Shown piece after piece: positions 22,851 through 34,725 of a stretch of 37,845 nt of DNA. The stretch's first letter is position 1. The number at the start of each line of letters is the position of its first letter. The stretch covers positions 1-37,845 of the forward strand of contig JAISMA010000192.1 in assembly GCA_031276985.1 (NCBI GenBank). Direction: 5' to 3'. This DNA comes from Helicobacteraceae bacterium (GTDB lineage Bacteria > Campylobacterota > Campylobacteria > Campylobacterales > SZUA-545). Below the pieces are notes generated by a model. That model was not told the DNA's origin and did no database searches. It saw only the letters and a list, made by a program, of their open reading frames with translations. Position numbers and translations under genes: made by a program.

Positions 22851-23273
22851 TCATCGTCCGCTTTCGGTAACGTAGCGCAAGTTAATCGCTACGTCGTCAA
22901 GACGTTTTTCCTCGCTTTTTTTGGCGCGAAGCGCAAGCGCCGACCGCTCTTCCAAAACGAGGCTGTTTACCTTTTCATACTCGGCTAACGCGCGTTTTAG
23001 ATGAAAACGCGCCTGAAAAGCCCGCTGATGATGCGCGAAGATCTCTTTTTGCGCCGCTTTGATTTCGCGGCGATAGATCGCGCGGGTTTCCTCGAAGTTT
23101 TTCAAATCCCCAAACGCGCCGCTAATCGGCTGGGCGAGGGCGATCGTTTCGCTTTGCAGGATTTTGAGCGCGTTTTCTTTGCGCGTTAGCTCGTCTAGGA
23201 TTTTTCGCAACTCTTTTTGCAACTCCTCGACTTTGGCGTTTCTGATATTGGCAAGCTGAAGGAGCGATCGCAT
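22851..23273 (-). CDS. FliJ-like coiled-coil protein
   Basis: The 140-residue product is almost entirely helical and highly charged, with a continuous coiled coil from about residue 10 to 125. It begins MRSLLQLANIRNAKVEELQK, resembling the FliJ start (R..LL.IA..K..E). FliJ is the stalk-like component of the flagellar export ATPase. Coiled coils are poorly diagnostic, so the call rests partly on the adjacent MotE-like gene and on purA upstream, a cluster known from Campylobacter. The start follows the purA stop with three bases between. Confidence 0.65.
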   Translation of the reverse strand: MRSLLQLANIRNAKVEELQKELRKILDELTRKENALKILQSETIALAQPISGAFGDLKNFEETRAIYRREIKAAQKEIFAHHQRAFQARFHLKRALAEYEKVNSLVLEERSALALRAKKSEEKRLDDVAINLRYVTESGR

Positions 23274-23276
23274 GGT

Positions 23277-24485
<1,209 letters not shown>

Positions 24486-24496
24486 TTATGGGCGCA

Positions 24497-24502
24497 ATTA
24501 TA
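24497..24502 (-). promoter_or_regulatory. -10 box for purA
   Basis: Minus-strand TATAAT, 30 bases before the purA ATG. TTGTGA lies upstream with 15-base spacing, so a sigma-70-type promoter is likely. Confidence 0.5.
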
Positions 24503-24521
24503 GCGCTCGCCGCAAAATCAC

Positions 24522-24540
24522 AATCCATTCACATTGGATT
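24522..24540. promoter_or_regulatory. Inverted repeat upstream of the copper efflux genes (candidate operator)
   Basis: AATCCA and TGGATT form a perfect 6-bp inverted repeat with a 7-base spacer between the divergent purA and cusF starts. TACTAT at 24543-24548 could be a cusF -10 box right beside it. A metal-responsive regulator is plausible, but no regulator gene is adjacent. Confidence 0.35.
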
Positions 24541-24573
24541 TTTACTATGGCGCATCTTGTTTGGAGTAAAAAA

Positions 24574-24921
24574 ATGAAAAAATCCTTAATTCTGGTCGCG
24601 GCGCTAACGCTTGCGCCGCTGTGTTTTGGCTACGACCGCGGCGAACATTCGCATGGCGGGCGTAGCGAGGGTCATACGGAGGCGAGCGAAGCGCAACTCG
24701 TAAGCGCTACGGGCTACGTCCGCGCTATCGACGCGGAGAGCAAAAAGCTCACGATTGAGCACGATCCGATTCCCGATCTTAACTGGCCCTCGATGACCAT
24801 GCGGTTTGCCTACGAAAACGAAGGCGCGATCAAAGGGATCAAAAGCGGCGACAGAGTTAAGTTTAACTTTGTGCAACAAGGGCGCGTAAGCCTGCTAAAG
24901 ACGATTGAAAAAGCGCGATAA
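24574..24921 (+). CDS. cusF: CusF-type periplasmic copper/silver-binding protein
   Basis: The 115-residue product has a signal peptide (MKKSLILVAALTLAPLCFG), a His-rich mature N terminus and a small OB-fold domain. The CusF metal site is intact: H63 in IEHDPIP, W71 in LNWPSMTM, and M74 and M76. CusF binds Cu(I)/Ag(I) in the periplasm and hands it to CusB. The start is the ATG behind GGAGTAAAA; longer in-frame starts lack the signal peptide. It is followed by the adaptor and pump genes. Confidence 0.9.
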   Translation: MKKSLILVAALTLAPLCFGYDRGEHSHGGRSEGHTEASEAQLVSATGYVRAIDAESKKLTIEHDPIPDLNWPSMTMRFAYENEGAIKGIKSGDRVKFNFVQQGRVSLLKTIEKAR

Positions 24922-24947
24922 ACCTTGTCGATAAAATCGCTTGACTT

Positions 24948-24956
24948 TGCTATAAT
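24948..24956 (+). promoter_or_regulatory. Extended -10 promoter element before the adaptor gene
   Basis: TGCTATAAT is a perfect extended -10 sequence. Transcription from it would start only about 12 bases before the cusB ATG, almost at the AGGAG site, giving a very short leader. It could provide extra expression of cusBA independent of cusF. Confidence 0.4.
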
Positions 24957-24974
24957 TTGGCTAGGAGCGCCGCG

Positions 24975-26087
24975 ATGAGGTTTTTTCTAACGCTTTTTTT
25001 GCTTGCGGGTTTGATACAAGCCGCCGAGCGGGACGAACGCAAAATTCTGTTTTGGTACGACCCGATGTACCCTAATACAAAGTTTGACGCGCCCGGTCCT
25101 TCGCCGTTTATGGATATGGATCTTGTGCCGAAATACGCCGACGAAGAGGAGCGCGAAGGGTTTAAGGTTGATATGGCGCAGCGACAAAATCTAGGGCTAA
25201 AAACCGTCGCTGTCGCCTATAGAGAGCTTGATTTTTCACAACGCTTTCCCGCCGTTTTGGAGTACAACGGACACAAAAAGGCGATTGTCCAGCACCGCGC
25301 CGCCGGTTTTGTGGAGAAAGCCTATCCGTTAACGGTTGGCGATTACGTCAAAAAAGGCGACAAAATCTGCGACGTTACGATTGTCGAATGGACGGAGGCG
25401 CAAAGCGAATTTATCGTTACGCAAAGCCAAACTTCGCTCAATCGGCTTCGGCTTGCGGGTATGAGCGACGAGGAGATCGAGGAGCTAAGAAAGCGCGGGA
25501 CGGTCAAAACGCGCTTCACGCTTAGAGCGCCGATTGACGGCGTTTTGCGGGAGCTTAATATGCGCGAGGGCATGAACTTTGAAAAATCGGGCGTGGCGGC
25601 GGTTATCGACGGCGTCGATCCGATTTGGATCAACGCGTTTATTCCGGAAAAACTCATCGGGCGCGTTGAAAACGCCAAATTCAGCGCGATCGTAGGCGAT
25701 AAAGAGTACGCGCTAAACGGCGCGAAATTGTTGCCAAACGTAAATCAGGAAACCAAAACGGCAAATCTAAGAGCCGAGCTTCCAAACGCCGATCTCAAGC
25801 TCAAGCCAAACGCCAATATCGTCGTTCAAGCCGCGATCAAAAGCGAACCGACGCTTGCCGTTCCAAGCCAAGCCGTTATCGACGACGGCGTTTTGCCGCG
25901 CGTTATCGTCGTCGATAGCGAGGGCTACTTTATTCCAAAGGCGGTGAAGATCGTCGCCGAATCAAACGGGCTAACCGCGATCGAAGGAGTTCAAGAGGGC
26001 GAAAACGTCGTCGAGACGGGCTTGTTTTTGATCGATTCCGAAGCTAACATAAACGGCGCTTTGGATCGCCTCAAGCGACATGATTAA
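24975..26087 (+). CDS. cusB: CusB-type periplasmic adaptor of an RND metal efflux pump
   Basis: The 370-residue protein has a signal peptide ([18 protein letters not shown]). A short heavy-metal-binding segment follows ([25 protein letters not shown], with several Met residues), and then the membrane-fusion-protein domains. These are a lipoyl-like half ([26 protein letters not shown]), a short helical hairpin, the second lipoyl half ([16 protein letters not shown]) and beta-barrel domains. It links the inner-membrane pump to an outer-membrane channel and accepts metal from CusF. The ATG follows AGGAG. It overlaps the pump gene by 8 bases. Confidence 0.9.
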   Translation: MRFFLTLFLLAGLIQAAERDERKILFWYDPMYPNTKFDAPGPSPFMDMDLVPKYADEEEREGFKVDMAQRQNLGLKTVAVAYRELDFSQRFPAVLEYNGHKKAIVQHRAAGFVEKAYPLTVGDYVKKGDKICDVTIVEWTEAQSEFIVTQSQTSLNRLRLAGMSDEEIEELRKRGTVKTRFTLRAPIDGVLRELNMREGMNFEKSGVAAVIDGVDPIWINAFIPEKLIGRVENAKFSAIVGDKEYALNGAKLLPNVNQETKTANLRAELPNADLKLKPNANIVVQAAIKSEPTLAVPSQAVIDDGVLPRVIVVDSEGYFIPKAVKIVAESNGLTAIEGVQEGENVVETGLFLIDSEANINGALDRLKRHD

Positions 26088-29000
26088 CCGCGTAATAAAT
26101 TCGTCGATCGACAATCGTTTTTTGGTTTTTGTAGCGGCGGCGCTAATAACCGCGATCGGCGTTTGGGCGATCAAAAACGCGCCGATCGACGCGCTGCCCG
26201 ATCTAAGCGACACGCAGGTTATCGTCCAAACGAGCTACGAAGGGCAAGCGCCGCGCATAGTGGAAGATCAAATCACATATCCGCTTTCAACGCTGCTTAT
26301 GGGAGCGCCACGCGCCAAAACCGTACGCGGATTTTCCGCTTTTGGCGAGTCGTTTATCTACGTGATTTTCGAGGACGGAACAGACCCGTATTGGGCGCGT
26401 TCGCGCGTTTTGGAGTATCTAAATCAGGTAAAACTGCCAAACGGCGTTACGCCTAAAATCGGTCCGGACGCGACGGGAGTCGGCTGGGTTTACGAATACG
26501 CGCTTATCGACAAAAGCGGCAAACTCGATCTGTCCGAATTACGAGATCTGCAGGATTGGTTTTTGGGCTACGAGCTTCGCGCCGTAAGCGGAGTGGCGGA
26601 AGTGGCGAGCGTGGGCGGCGCGGTGAAAGAGTTTCAGATCGTAGTCGACCCCGTGAAATTGCAGCAATACGGCGTGGAGTTTGGCGCGATCAAAGAGGCG
26701 CTTTCGCAATCCAACAGCGAAACGGGCGGCGGCGCGATCGAGATCGCCGAAGCGGAATATATGACGCTTTCAAGCGGATATTTGAAAACAATCGCGGATT
26801 TCGAGCGAATCTTGCTTAGAGGCGATCCAAGCGGCGCGAGCGTCTATCTCAAAGACGTGGCGCGGATTCAGATCGGCGCGAAGGCGAGGCGAGGCGTAAC
26901 GGAACTTAACGGCGAAGGCGAAACGGTCGGCGCGATAGTCGTTATGAGAAGCGGCGCAAACGCCAAAGACACAATCGCCGCCGTAAAAACCAGATTAAAC
27001 GAGCTAAAACCGTCGCTGCCCAATGGCGTGGAGATCGTGGAAACCTACGACAGAAGCGCGTTGATTGATCGCGCAATCGCCAATCTAACCGCCAAGCTTA
27101 TCGAGGAGTTTTTAGTCGTCGCGCTTGTTTGCGCGGTTTTTTTGCGCCATTTGCGATCGGCTTTCGTGGCGATCGTATCGCTGCCGCTTGGCGTTTTTAT
27201 CTCGTTTATCGTTATGAGTTTTCAGGGCATAAACGCCAACATTATGTCGCTTGGAGGCGTGGCGATCACAATCGGCGCGATGATCGACGCCGCCGTCGTT
27301 ATGGTGGAAAACGCGCATAAGGTTTTGGAGCGCAAGCGGCGCGAGGGCGTTAAGATTGACGAGGTTGAGCGCGTAAAGCTGATCGCTTCCGCCGCAAGCG
27401 AGGTGGGCGGCGCGTTGTTTATTAGTTTGCTTATCATCACGCTTTCGTTTATTCCCATTTTCACGCTTCAGGGCGAGGAGGGGAGGCTGTTTTCGCCGCT
27501 TGCTTTCACCAAAACGTACGCAATGGCGGGCGCGGCGATCTTGGCGATCACGGTTATTCCCGTTTTGATGATCTATCTTATTCGCGGCAAAATTCCAAAC
27601 GAAAACGACAACGGCTTAAACAGATTTTTGATCAAGGCGTATCGCCCCGCGCTGAATTTGGCGTTGGCGCATCCCAAAACGACAATTGCGATTGCGTTCA
27701 TTGCGCTTGGAGCGACGATCTATCCCATAAAACATATAGGCGGCGAATTTCTGCCTAGAATCGCCGAGGGCGATCTGCTCTATATGCCTTCCACGCTACC
27801 TAGCGTCTCGTCGGCGCAAGCGACTAAGTTGCTGCAAAACTCCGATCGGCTTATCAAAACCATACCTGAAGTCGATACCGTTTTTGGCAAAGCGGGACGC
27901 GCCGAGACCGCCACCGATCCCGCGCCGATGTCGATGATTGAAACCGCGATCAAACTCAAGCCGAAAGAGGAGTGGCGCGAAGGCGTAACGCTAAACGACA
28001 TAATCCGCGAGCTTGACGACCGCGTTCGTTTTCCGGGCGTGGCGAATCTGTGGGCGCAACCAATCAGAAGCCGCATAGATATGCTTTCAACGGGCGTGAA
28101 AAGTCCGATTGGAATCAAAGTTTCGGGGCAGGATTTGGAGACGATCGACAAAGCCGCCGAGCGTTTCGCCGCGATCGCCCGCGAAGTCGAAGGCGTTACG
28201 AGCGCGTTAGCCGAAAAATTAACGGGCGGCAGATATATCAACATTGATTTTGACCGCGAAAATCTGGCGCGTTACGATATGACGATAGCCAAAGCGCAGG
28301 AGATTGTCTCGTCGGCGATCGGCGGCAAAATCGTCGGCGAAGTCGTGGACGGAACGCGCCGCCGCCCGATAAACATTCGCCTTCCGCAGAGCTATCGCGG
28401 CAGCGTTTCGGCGCTCAAAGATATGCCCGTAATAACGCCAAACGGACGGCTGATAACGTTAAGCGACATAGCAAACATAACGGTAGGCGCGGGCGCTCCA
28501 ATGCTAAAAAGCGAAAACGCCCGCTTAAGCGCGTGGGTATACATCGACGTTCGCGGGCGCGATCTTGCCTCCGTCGTAGAGGACATACGATCAAAAATCG
28601 CCGATCGCGTCGATATGACGGGCGTTAGCGCGAGCTTCGCGGGGCAGTTCGAGCTTTTGCAACGCGCAAACGAGCGGCTTTCGACGATGATCCCTTTTAC
28701 GCTGGCGATCATATTCGTTTTGCTTTTTACGGCTTTCAAGAGATTTGACGAGGCGGCGCTGATAATGTGCGTCGTTCCTTTCGCGCTAATCGGCGGCTTT
28801 TGGCTTTTGTATCTGGCGGGCTGGAACTTTTCGGCGGCGGTCGGCGCGGGTTTTATCGCTTTGGCGGGTTTGGCGGCGGAATTTGGCGTGGTTATGCTGA
28901 TCTACCTAAAATCCGCCGTGAAAAATTCGCCGCGTCTCGTCGCGGACGCGGAATCGCTGGACGAAGCGTTGCGTTACGGCGCGGTTCAACGGGTGCGCCC

Positions 29001-29202
29001 AAAAGCGATGACGGTAACGGTGATTATCGCGGGATTGCTGCCGATTATGTTTGGCGACGGCGCTGGTTCGGAAGTGATGAGCCGCATAGCCGCGCCAATG
29101 GTTGGCGGTATGATTAGCGCGCCTTTGCTCTCTATGTTTGTCGTCCCCGCGGCGTATAAGCTGCTTTTGCTTAAGCGCATGAAAATCAAAAACCCGTCGT
29201 AA
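26080..29202 (+). CDS. cusA: CusA/CzcA-type heavy-metal RND efflux transporter
   Basis: A 1040-residue inner-membrane RND pump with twelve expected transmembrane helices and two large periplasmic loops. The proton-relay aspartate lies in [17 protein letters not shown] (TM4), the partner glutamate in [15 protein letters not shown], and the lysine in [19 protein letters not shown]. These are the HME-RND signatures. Together with the CusF and Met-rich CusB genes, the substrate is most likely Cu(I)/Ag(I). No outer-membrane channel gene (CusC/TolC) is adjacent, so the pump must use one encoded elsewhere. Confidence 0.93.
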   Translation: MINRVINSSIDNRFLVFVAAALITAIGVWAIKNAPIDALPDLSDTQVIVQTSYEGQAPRIVEDQITYPLSTLLMGAPRAKTVRGFSAFGESFIYVIFEDGTDPYWARSRVLEYLNQVKLPNGVTPKIGPDATGVGWVYEYALIDKSGKLDLSELRDLQDWFLGYELRAVSGVAEVASVGGAVKEFQIVVDPVKLQQYGVEFGAIKEALSQSNSETGGGAIEIAEAEYMTLSSGYLKTIADFERILLRGDPSGASVYLKDVARIQIGAKARRGVTELNGEGETVGAIVVMRSGANAKDTIAAVKTRLNELKPSLPNGVEIVETYDRSALIDRAIANLTAKLIEEFLVVALVCAVFLRHLRSAFVAIVSLPLGVFISFIVMSFQGINANIMSLGGVAITIGAMIDAAVVMVENAHKVLERKRREGVKIDEVERVKLIASAASEVGGALFISLLIITLSFIPIFTLQGEEGRLFSPLAFTKTYAMAGAAILAITVIPVLMIYLIRGKIPNENDNGLNRFLIKAYRPALNLALAHPKTTIAIAFIALGATIYPIKHIGGEFLPRIAEGDLLYMPSTLPSVSSAQATKLLQNSDRLIKTIPEVDTVFGKAGRAETATDPAPMSMIETAIKLKPKEEWREGVTLNDIIRELDDRVRFPGVANLWAQPIRSRIDMLSTGVKSPIGIKVSGQDLETIDKAAERFAAIAREVEGVTSALAEKLTGGRYINIDFDRENLARYDMTIAKAQEIVSSAIGGKIVGEVVDGTRRRPINIRLPQSYRGSVSALKDMPVITPNGRLITLSDIANITVGAGAPMLKSENARLSAWVYIDVRGRDLASVVEDIRSKIADRVDMTGVSASFAGQFELLQRANERLSTMIPFTLAIIFVLLFTAFKRFDEAALIMCVVPFALIGGFWLLYLAGWNFSAAVGAGFIALAGLAAEFGVVMLIYLKSAVKNSPRLVADAESLDEALRYGAVQRVRPKAMTVTVIIAGLLPIMFGDGAGSEVMSRIAAPMVGGMISAPLLSMFVVPAAYKLLLLKRMKIKNPS

Positions 29203-29249
29203 TCCGCTTATCTACCTCAATTTCGCGCCAACTAAAACTTGCTCAAACG

Positions 29250-29345
29250 CGCATCTCCATCCCCGCAAAGGCGAGTATCCAGATTGAAAAGCCAAACAAC
29301 GATCGCCTTAAATGCCAGATTCCCGCATGCGCGAATATGGCGAGG
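29250..29345. repeat. REP-like degenerate repeats after cusA
   Basis: ATCCCCGCAAAGGCGAGTAT and, after an AAATGCCAGATT segment, CCCGCATGCGCGAATATG. The second half resembles the AAATGCTAGATTCTGCG unit near 33776. This fills most of the gap between cusA and the methyltransferase gene. Confidence 0.4.
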
Positions 29346-29460
29346 TGGCGCAAATATGGGCGGGAGGTAAACGCGGTCGGCGTGAAAGAAGGCGCGAGAA
29401 CATTCGCGGATTTTGCGAAATCTTTACCAAGTTTTGACGAGTCTTGATAGAAGGTTTGGA

Positions 29461-29466
29461 TATAAT
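29461..29466 (+). promoter_or_regulatory. -10 box for the methyltransferase operon
   Basis: TATAAT 30 bases before the ATG at 29491, with AAAGG at 29481 as ribosome-binding site. It argues against a start further upstream. Confidence 0.5.
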
Positions 29467-29490
29467 CGCGCCATTTCGCCAAAGGCTTGT

Positions 29491-30174
29491 ATGGAACTGC
29501 GTCAGCCCGAAAAAGGGTATCGCTACAACACCGATTCGATTTTGCTCTATCGTTTCGCGTCGCAAAGGCGGCTTAGCGGTTCGCTTTTGGACGTGGGGTG
29601 CGGTTGCGGAATCGTCGGTTTGTTGCTGGCTAGAGACTTTGGCGCGTCGCTTGTCGGCGTGGATATTCAGGAGGAAATGGTGAGTTTTGCCGTTCAAAAC
29701 GGAGCGTTAAACAACATCAAGGCGCGTTTTTTCGCCGCCGATTTTCGCAAGTTTGATATTGGCGAAAAGTTTGACGCGATCGTGTGCAATCCGCCTTTTT
29801 ATAGCGCAAAAACCGCCGCGAGCGCCGATCCGTCGCTCAAACTAGCGCGATACGCCTCCGCGCTTCCAATCGAGGACGTTTTGCGCCGCGCCTCCCGCCT
29901 GCTCAAGTCAAACGGCGAGCTGTTCTTTTGCTACGACGCGTCAAAAGTTTCGTCGCTGTTCAAAACGATGGGCGATCTGCGCTGGAAAACGCGCGCGATT
30001 CAATTCGCGCACAAGACAAGCGGCGAAAAGGCGCGACTGGTCTTTATCCGCGCCGATAAAACGCCCGCGAAAGCGACGGAGGTTTTGCCGCCGCTCATTT
30101 TACGCGACGAAAACGGAATAAACGCCGATATACGCGCAATCGGCAAAAAAGCGGGGACGTTATGCGTGGCTTAA
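29491..30174 (+). CDS. TrmN6/YfiC-like tRNA or small-molecule methyltransferase
   Basis: The 227-residue Rossmann-fold methyltransferase has motif I LLDVGCGCGIVGLLLA, acidic VGVDIQEEM, and the NPPFY motif in IVCNPPFYSAKT, which is typical of N6-adenine methylation. In E. coli the related TrmN6 methylates A37 of tRNA(Val). The N terminus MELRQPEKGYRYNTDSILLY matches this family, and the start sits behind TATAAT and AAAGG. A start 78 bases upstream would fall before the promoter. It overlaps the next gene by 13 bases. Confidence 0.85.
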   Translation: MELRQPEKGYRYNTDSILLYRFASQRRLSGSLLDVGCGCGIVGLLLARDFGASLVGVDIQEEMVSFAVQNGALNNIKARFFAADFRKFDIGEKFDAIVCNPPFYSAKTAASADPSLKLARYASALPIEDVLRRASRLLKSNGELFFCYDASKVSSLFKTMGDLRWKTRAIQFAHKTSGEKARLVFIRADKTPAKATEVLPPLILRDENGINADIRAIGKKAGTLCVA

Positions 30175-30533
30175 TCAAACAAGACGGGTTTAATTTCGCC
30201 TTCGATCCGCGCGCGTGCGAAAGTTGCGCCTCCAAATGTTGCGCGGGCGAAAGCGGCGACGTGTTTGCGAGCGACGACGAGATCGCCGCGATCGCCGCGT
30301 TTTTGGGCGAAGACGAAACGGCGACGCGAGGCATATATTTTCGCAAAGCCCGAAACGGCTGGTTAGCCAAAGAGCGCCAAACAAAGCGCGGTTTTGAGTG
30401 CGTTTTTTTGGGCGCTAACGGTTGCGAAATCTACGCGGCGCGCCCCGCGCAATGCCGAACGTTTCCGTTTTGGAACGGCATGAACGAGCGGTTGGATTGG
30501 TTGGCGCAAGAGTGTTTGGGAGCGGTTATATGA
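30162..30533 (+). CDS. YkgJ family cysteine-cluster protein
   Basis: The 123-residue protein has the zinc- or iron-chelating cysteine arrangement of the YkgJ/UPF0153 family: CESCASKCC near the N terminus, then CVFLGANGCEIYAARPAQCRTFP. The biochemical role of the family is not established. It is translationally coupled on both sides: its start lies inside the methyltransferase end and its stop overlaps the TPR gene by four bases. That argues for a shared transcript rather than a shared function. Confidence 0.85.
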   Translation: MRGLIKQDGFNFAFDPRACESCASKCCAGESGDVFASDDEIAAIAAFLGEDETATRGIYFRKARNGWLAKERQTKRGFECVFLGANGCEIYAARPAQCRTFPFWNGMNERLDWLAQECLGAVI

Positions 30534-31774
30534 AACGCCTTTTTATTTGCTTAATTTTAGCGTTTTTGGCAATCGTAAGTTTTGCGGCGGAATATAGCCG
30601 CGATCTGTACGAAATGTTGGCTACGGACGCGCAAAACAGAATGGATCACAACGCGTCCGCCGCCTATCGCCGCGTCATATACATAAACGAAGGCGATAAA
30701 CTTAGCCGTTACCGCTGGATCGAAACGCTGTTAATAGCGCAAAACTACGACGAAACAATCCAAGAGGCGACCGCCGCGCTTAAAAAAGACGACGACGTTT
30801 TTTTGCGTCGCGTTTTGGCTGCGAGTTATTACGCCAAAGGCGATCTGAAAAACGCGATCATAAACGCCAAAGCGCTGGCGAAAAAAGAGCAAAGCCTAGA
30901 CGCATATTTACTGCTTGGCGATCTATACGCGCTAAACAAAGAAAGCGCCAAAGCGCTTAAAGCGTACAGGAGCGCTTACGCGATTGCGCCAAACGAAGTC
31001 GCGCTTGACAAAATGGCGACGATACTAGCCAATAATCTTGGCAAACCAAAAGACGCGATTGCGTATTACGAAACCCACATTTCCGAACGCGGATGCGGCG
31101 AATTTCTTTGCGCAAGACTCGCCTCGCTATACGCTAAACTTAACGACGCAAGCGGCGTGGCGCGCACATATAAACGCATTTATAAATTGCGCCCAGATCG
31201 CGTAATCGGCGAGAAAATTATCGAGTTGTATCTCGTCGACAAAGACTACAAATCGCTTAGCGCGTGGCTTGAAGAGACGCGCTTCAACGACGATATACTG
31301 CTTGAGCTATACCGAAACGACAAACGCTTTGACAAAGCCGCCGCAATCGCCTCAAAACTTTACAGATCAAGCGGCAACATAGACTATCTGGCTTTAAGCG
31401 CTATGTTTGAATACGAAGCGGGAGACGGCGCAAATAAAGAGCTTGCCAAACGCGCCGTCGACGCGCTTGAAAAAGTCGTCGCAAAAAACCGACACCATAT
31501 ATATCTTAATTATTTAGGCTATATTTTAATCGATCACGATCTGGACGTAGAGCGCGGCGTGGAATACGTCGAACAGGCGCTAAGAATCGAACCCGACAAC
31601 GTTTATTACGTCGATTCTTTAGCGTGGGGATATTTCAAGCAAGGTCGCTACAAAGAAGCCTACGATCTAATCGTGAAAGTAACCGCCAAAAAAGAAGACG
31701 ATCCAACAGTGCAAGAGCATTACAACGCAATCAAAGAAAGCTACGAAAAATCGTTAATAGAAAGTTCCCGATGA
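30530..31774 (+). CDS. Exported tetratricopeptide-repeat protein
   Basis: The 414-residue product starts with a signal peptide ([20 protein letters not shown]) and carries at least six TPR-like helical pairs, such as [20 protein letters not shown] and [20 protein letters not shown]. It is probably periplasmic and probably a protein-protein interaction scaffold. No enzymatic domain is visible. The start behind GGGAG in the ATGA overlap is favoured over an upstream in-frame codon. It overlaps trpC by four bases. Confidence 0.8.
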   Translation: MKRLFICLILAFLAIVSFAAEYSRDLYEMLATDAQNRMDHNASAAYRRVIYINEGDKLSRYRWIETLLIAQNYDETIQEATAALKKDDDVFLRRVLAASYYAKGDLKNAIINAKALAKKEQSLDAYLLLGDLYALNKESAKALKAYRSAYAIAPNEVALDKMATILANNLGKPKDAIAYYETHISERGCGEFLCARLASLYAKLNDASGVARTYKRIYKLRPDRVIGEKIIELYLVDKDYKSLSAWLEETRFNDDILLELYRNDKRFDKAAAIASKLYRSSGNIDYLALSAMFEYEAGDGANKELAKRAVDALEKVVAKNRHHIYLNYLGYILIDHDLDVERGVEYVEQALRIEPDNVYYVDSLAWGYFKQGRYKEAYDLIVKVTAKKEDDPTVQEHYNAIKESYEKSLIESSR

Positions 31775-32568
31775 TACTCGACGAAATAGTTAGATTTACC
31801 CGCGAAAAACTAAAAGAGCGCAAAGCGGCTATGCCCGAAGAAACGTTAGGTCGCGCTATGGCGTTAAATCCGTTTTATCCGCTTGATACGATCGCGGCGC
31901 TAAAAAAAGAAGAAAACAAACCGCTTAAAATTATCGCCGAAGTTAAAAAAGCAAGCCCCTCTCGCGGCGATATATGCGAAAATTTTGACCCGATCGCAAT
32001 CGCAAACGATTACGAAAAAGGCGGCGCGGCGGCGATCTCCGTTTTGACCGAGCCGCGCTGGTTCAAAGGCGATTTGGAATATCTTTCGCTCATTCGCAGG
32101 CATAACCGTCTTCCGCTTCTACGCAAGGATTTCATCGTCGATCGCTATCAACTGCTTGAAGCGCTGGTTTACGGCGCGTCTTTCGCGCTTTTGATCGCTA
32201 GAGTGCTTACGCTAAAAGAACTTTCGTCATTGCTGGAACAGACGCGAAACTTAGGCATGGAAGCTCTCGTGGAGATTCACGACAAAGCCGATTTAAGCAA
32301 AGCGATCGCGGCGGGCGCTACGATCATCGGCATAAATCATCGCAATCTGGACACGCTGGAAATGGATATGAGCCTCTCCGAAAAACTCATCGCGCTAATT
32401 CCGCAGGGCAAAATCGTCGTCGCGGAAAGCGGTTTATACGCGCGCGAACAACTTTTGGAACTTAGCGAAATCGGCGTAGACGCATTTTTAATCGGCGAAC
32501 ACCTTATGCGTCAAGACGATCGCGCCGCCGCAACGCGGGCGCTAACGGAAAATTTATGTATCGTTTAG
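31771..32568 (+). CDS. trpC: Indole-3-glycerol phosphate synthase
   Basis: TrpC closes the indole ring in tryptophan synthesis. The 265-residue TIM barrel has the family start [14 protein letters not shown], the catalytic lysine region [31 protein letters not shown], the [10 protein letters not shown] motif and VAESGLY. No other trp gene is in the window, so the pathway genes are scattered, as in some other Campylobacterota. It is coupled to the TPR gene upstream and overlaps the next gene by 13 bases. Confidence 0.96.
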   Translation: MILDEIVRFTREKLKERKAAMPEETLGRAMALNPFYPLDTIAALKKEENKPLKIIAEVKKASPSRGDICENFDPIAIANDYEKGGAAAISVLTEPRWFKGDLEYLSLIRRHNRLPLLRKDFIVDRYQLLEALVYGASFALLIARVLTLKELSSLLEQTRNLGMEALVEIHDKADLSKAIAAGATIIGINHRNLDTLEMDMSLSEKLIALIPQGKIVVAESGLYAREQLLELSEIGVDAFLIGEHLMRQDDRAAATRALTENLCIV

Positions 32569-33515
32569 CGCCGCTAATCGTATTTCTCGTCTGCGTTTTG
32601 CTGTTCATATCGGGAGCGCGTCATTTTGCGCCTTCGCCTTTGGAGCTTTTGCTTGGTCGCGGCGAGCGCGTCGAAATCAAGACGATAAAAACGCGGATCG
32701 CCGCGCCGCAAGAGATAGTCGTCAAGTCCGCCGAAACCAACGAAACCGCCGAGATCAACGCGAGCGCCGCCGAAATCGTCGAAACAACCGAAACCGACGC
32801 GGACAGTATCGACGCCGATTTGCCGCTAGAGCCAATCGATGCCAACGCGCCGCCAACCGAAGAGATCGCGCCGCCAAATCCGCCGACTCCGCCAAAACTC
32901 GACGCTTTGCAAAAACTGCTAACCAATTTAGGCTATCCATTCGCAAGCGGCGATCTGCAGACAAAATCGTGCGCCAACGGGCAGACGTGCGCGATCGACG
33001 GCGTTTTGCGCGGACTGAATTTTTCAGAGCTATACTGCCGCGCCGCCGCGTTTGCTCACGGGCGCGAAATGCCCAAATACGCGCCAAACCCGACGCAAAG
33101 TTTTGAGGCGCTGCAATTTTGGTTAAGCAAAAAACCCGTCGGATTAGACGCGATCTATCTCGCAAGCGAACCGTTTGTCTTAAGCGGATCGCTCTATACG
33201 GAGCGCGGCGCGTTAAAAGGCGCTTTGTCGCTTTCATACAACGCGCGCTGGCGTTTTCCGTGCAACATAGACGAAGGCTGGCAAAACGTCTCGCTCCCGC
33301 TTCGTTGCGCGGTAAGAAGGTGGCAAAACGCGCTTGATTGCTCGCTGGATCTCCGCGCTTTGATCGAATCGTTAAGCGGCGTTGCGGCAAAGGCAAGCGA
33401 ACCCGAAAGAAAAAAGCAAATCGACGATCTGCGCGAAAACCTGCAAGAGCAGTTCAAGCACAGAATCAGAGAGCGCCCGAATATCGAGGAGATCGATCTG
33501 CGCTACCTTTTCTAA
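32556..33515 (+). CDS. Membrane-anchored protein of unknown function
   Basis: I do not recognise a family. The 319 residues have a single N-terminal hydrophobic anchor ([20 protein letters not shown]) and an acidic Glu/Thr/Ala/Pro-rich linker to about residue 120 (a PPNPPTPPK end). A C-terminal domain has four to six cysteines ([34 protein letters not shown]), which may form disulfides in the periplasm. The tail is basic and helical. The layout resembles envelope linkers of the TonB type in general form only. Its start lies inside trpC. Confidence 0.7.
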   Translation: MYRLAPLIVFLVCVLLFISGARHFAPSPLELLLGRGERVEIKTIKTRIAAPQEIVVKSAETNETAEINASAAEIVETTETDADSIDADLPLEPIDANAPPTEEIAPPNPPTPPKLDALQKLLTNLGYPFASGDLQTKSCANGQTCAIDGVLRGLNFSELYCRAAAFAHGREMPKYAPNPTQSFEALQFWLSKKPVGLDAIYLASEPFVLSGSLYTERGALKGALSLSYNARWRFPCNIDEGWQNVSLPLRCAVRRWQNALDCSLDLRALIESLSGVAAKASEPERKKQIDDLRENLQEQFKHRIRERPNIEEIDLRYLF

Positions 33516-33563
33516 TCCAGCTTTCTCGCTCGTTTCAGCGCCGAATGCAAAACCTGCCCCTTT

Positions 33564-33995
33564 GTCATTCCGCGCGTAGTCGCAGAATCCACTTTCTCGC
33601 GTATCTAGTAATTCGCGCAATTGCATCCGCGCGCTCAAAACATACCTTCGTATTAACCGCGCCCTCCCATCCCTCCGCGCCATCTCCGTCATTCCGCGCG
33701 TAGTCGCGGAATCCAAACATCGCGTAGCGATAACAAGCGCTTACAATTGGCGATTGATCCGCGATTGTCTTAAATGCTAGATTCTGCGACTTCGCGCGGA
33801 ATGACAAGCGGGCGCGGGGTTTATGCGATCCGATTGCTTTTTACTGATTTTGCGCCTTTTTGCGAAAGTTCAACTTATGCCGTCATTATGCGCGAAGTCA
33901 CAGAATCTAGTATTTAGGCGATCTCAAGCCAATCGTTATTCGCAAGTCTCTAATTTTTTATGTTTGGATACCAGCTTTCGCGGGAATGACGAGCG
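33564..33995. repeat. Cluster of REP-like palindromic repeats
   Basis: Five related units fill a gene-free 500-bp stretch. At 33688-33714 the unit is a perfect hairpin, ATTCCGCG/CGCGGAAT around CGTAGT. Units at 33564-33590 (CGCAGAAT arm) and 33882-33908 (weaker) run the same way. One at 33779-33805 is inverted, and GCTTTCGCGGGAATGACGAG near 33973 is a related core. Nothing coding is visible here. Confidence 0.75.
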
Positions 33996-34023
33996 GACGC
34001 TAGAATTAGTAATAGCTTTTTCA

Positions 34024-34653
34024 TTATTTTTCTCCCAAAAGATCGTCTATATTAAACGTGCATAAAGCGCGATAATCCTTGCTTAGTCTTGGAAGCTCAT
34101 AAACTCCGCCAGATAGAGCTTTATCGTAAGCGAAAAATGCTTTTATTCTCTCTTTTGTGTTGAATTGAACGGTCTTAAAAGCGGTTGTCGTTATGATACT
34201 GTGATCAATAAGAATAGGTTCATTCATAAGAGTAGCTTCATCTTCAAAATACCAATTGCACGCTTGCGCCGCCTCAACAAGTTTCGTGGTTTCCTTTGCT
34301 TTACTCGGATCTTGAATCGCGATCTGAAAAGCCCTCGCTCCTTGAAACCCAATCTCAGTTACGATCCTATGATCGTCTTTGTATTTGAATATCAACCAGC
34401 GTTCCACATCGTCTCTAACGCCGTTATTGTTTGAATCAATTCCAAGAAGCGTCGAATCATTCACTTTCGGATCGGGATACGGCGGCAAAACAAACCCGTT
34501 CACAATCTCCCCGCCCTCTTTTGTATAACCCGACGAAATGTTCTCTTCAGAGCTTGCGGAGGATTTTGCGTCCGATTTGCTTTCGCAACCGCTAAAGCCA
34601 ACCGTCAAACCCAAAACCAACGCCAACGCCGCCGCAATTGCCTTCCATCCCAT
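34024..34653 (-). CDS. Lipoprotein with a DxNxNGxxDD calcium-loop-like motif
   Basis: The 209-residue product has a signal peptide with lipobox GFSGC (Cys about residue 23), a Ser/Lys/Glu-rich spacer, and the segment GIDSNNNGVRDDVERWL. That segment resembles an EF-hand or dockerin-type calcium loop (DxNxNGxxDD). The remainder is mixed helix/strand with two cysteines. I do not recognise a family. An AAAAGG site precedes the ATG, and a TATAAT box lies about 35 bases upstream. It follows the repeat cluster and stands alone rather than in an operon. Confidence 0.72.
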   Translation of the reverse strand: MGWKAIAAALALVLGLTVGFSGCESKSDAKSSASSEENISSGYTKEGGEIVNGFVLPPYPDPKVNDSTLLGIDSNNNGVRDDVERWLIFKYKDDHRIVTEIGFQGARAFQIAIQDPSKAKETTKLVEAAQACNWYFEDEATLMNEPILIDHSIITTTAFKTVQFNTKERIKAFFAYDKALSGGVYELPRLSKDYRALCTFNIDDLLGEK

Positions 34654-34688
34654 AATAACCGCCTTTTTAGAGCTTAATTAAAATCATC

Positions 34689-34694
34689 ATTATA
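34689..34694 (-). promoter_or_regulatory. -10 box for the 34024-34653 lipoprotein gene
   Basis: Minus-strand TATAAT in an AT-rich stretch, about 35 bases before the ATG. It lies after the stop of the preceding gene. Confidence 0.45.
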
Positions 34695-34725
34695 TTTGAA
34701 AATGTTTGTTTAATTCGCTCGCGTT

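Noticed and set aside
32755..33396. Arg-rich minus-strand frame opposite the anchored protein gene
   Set aside because: Its composition (Arg/Ala) is that of a GC-skewed shadow frame, and the plus-strand gene has an anchor and continues the operon.
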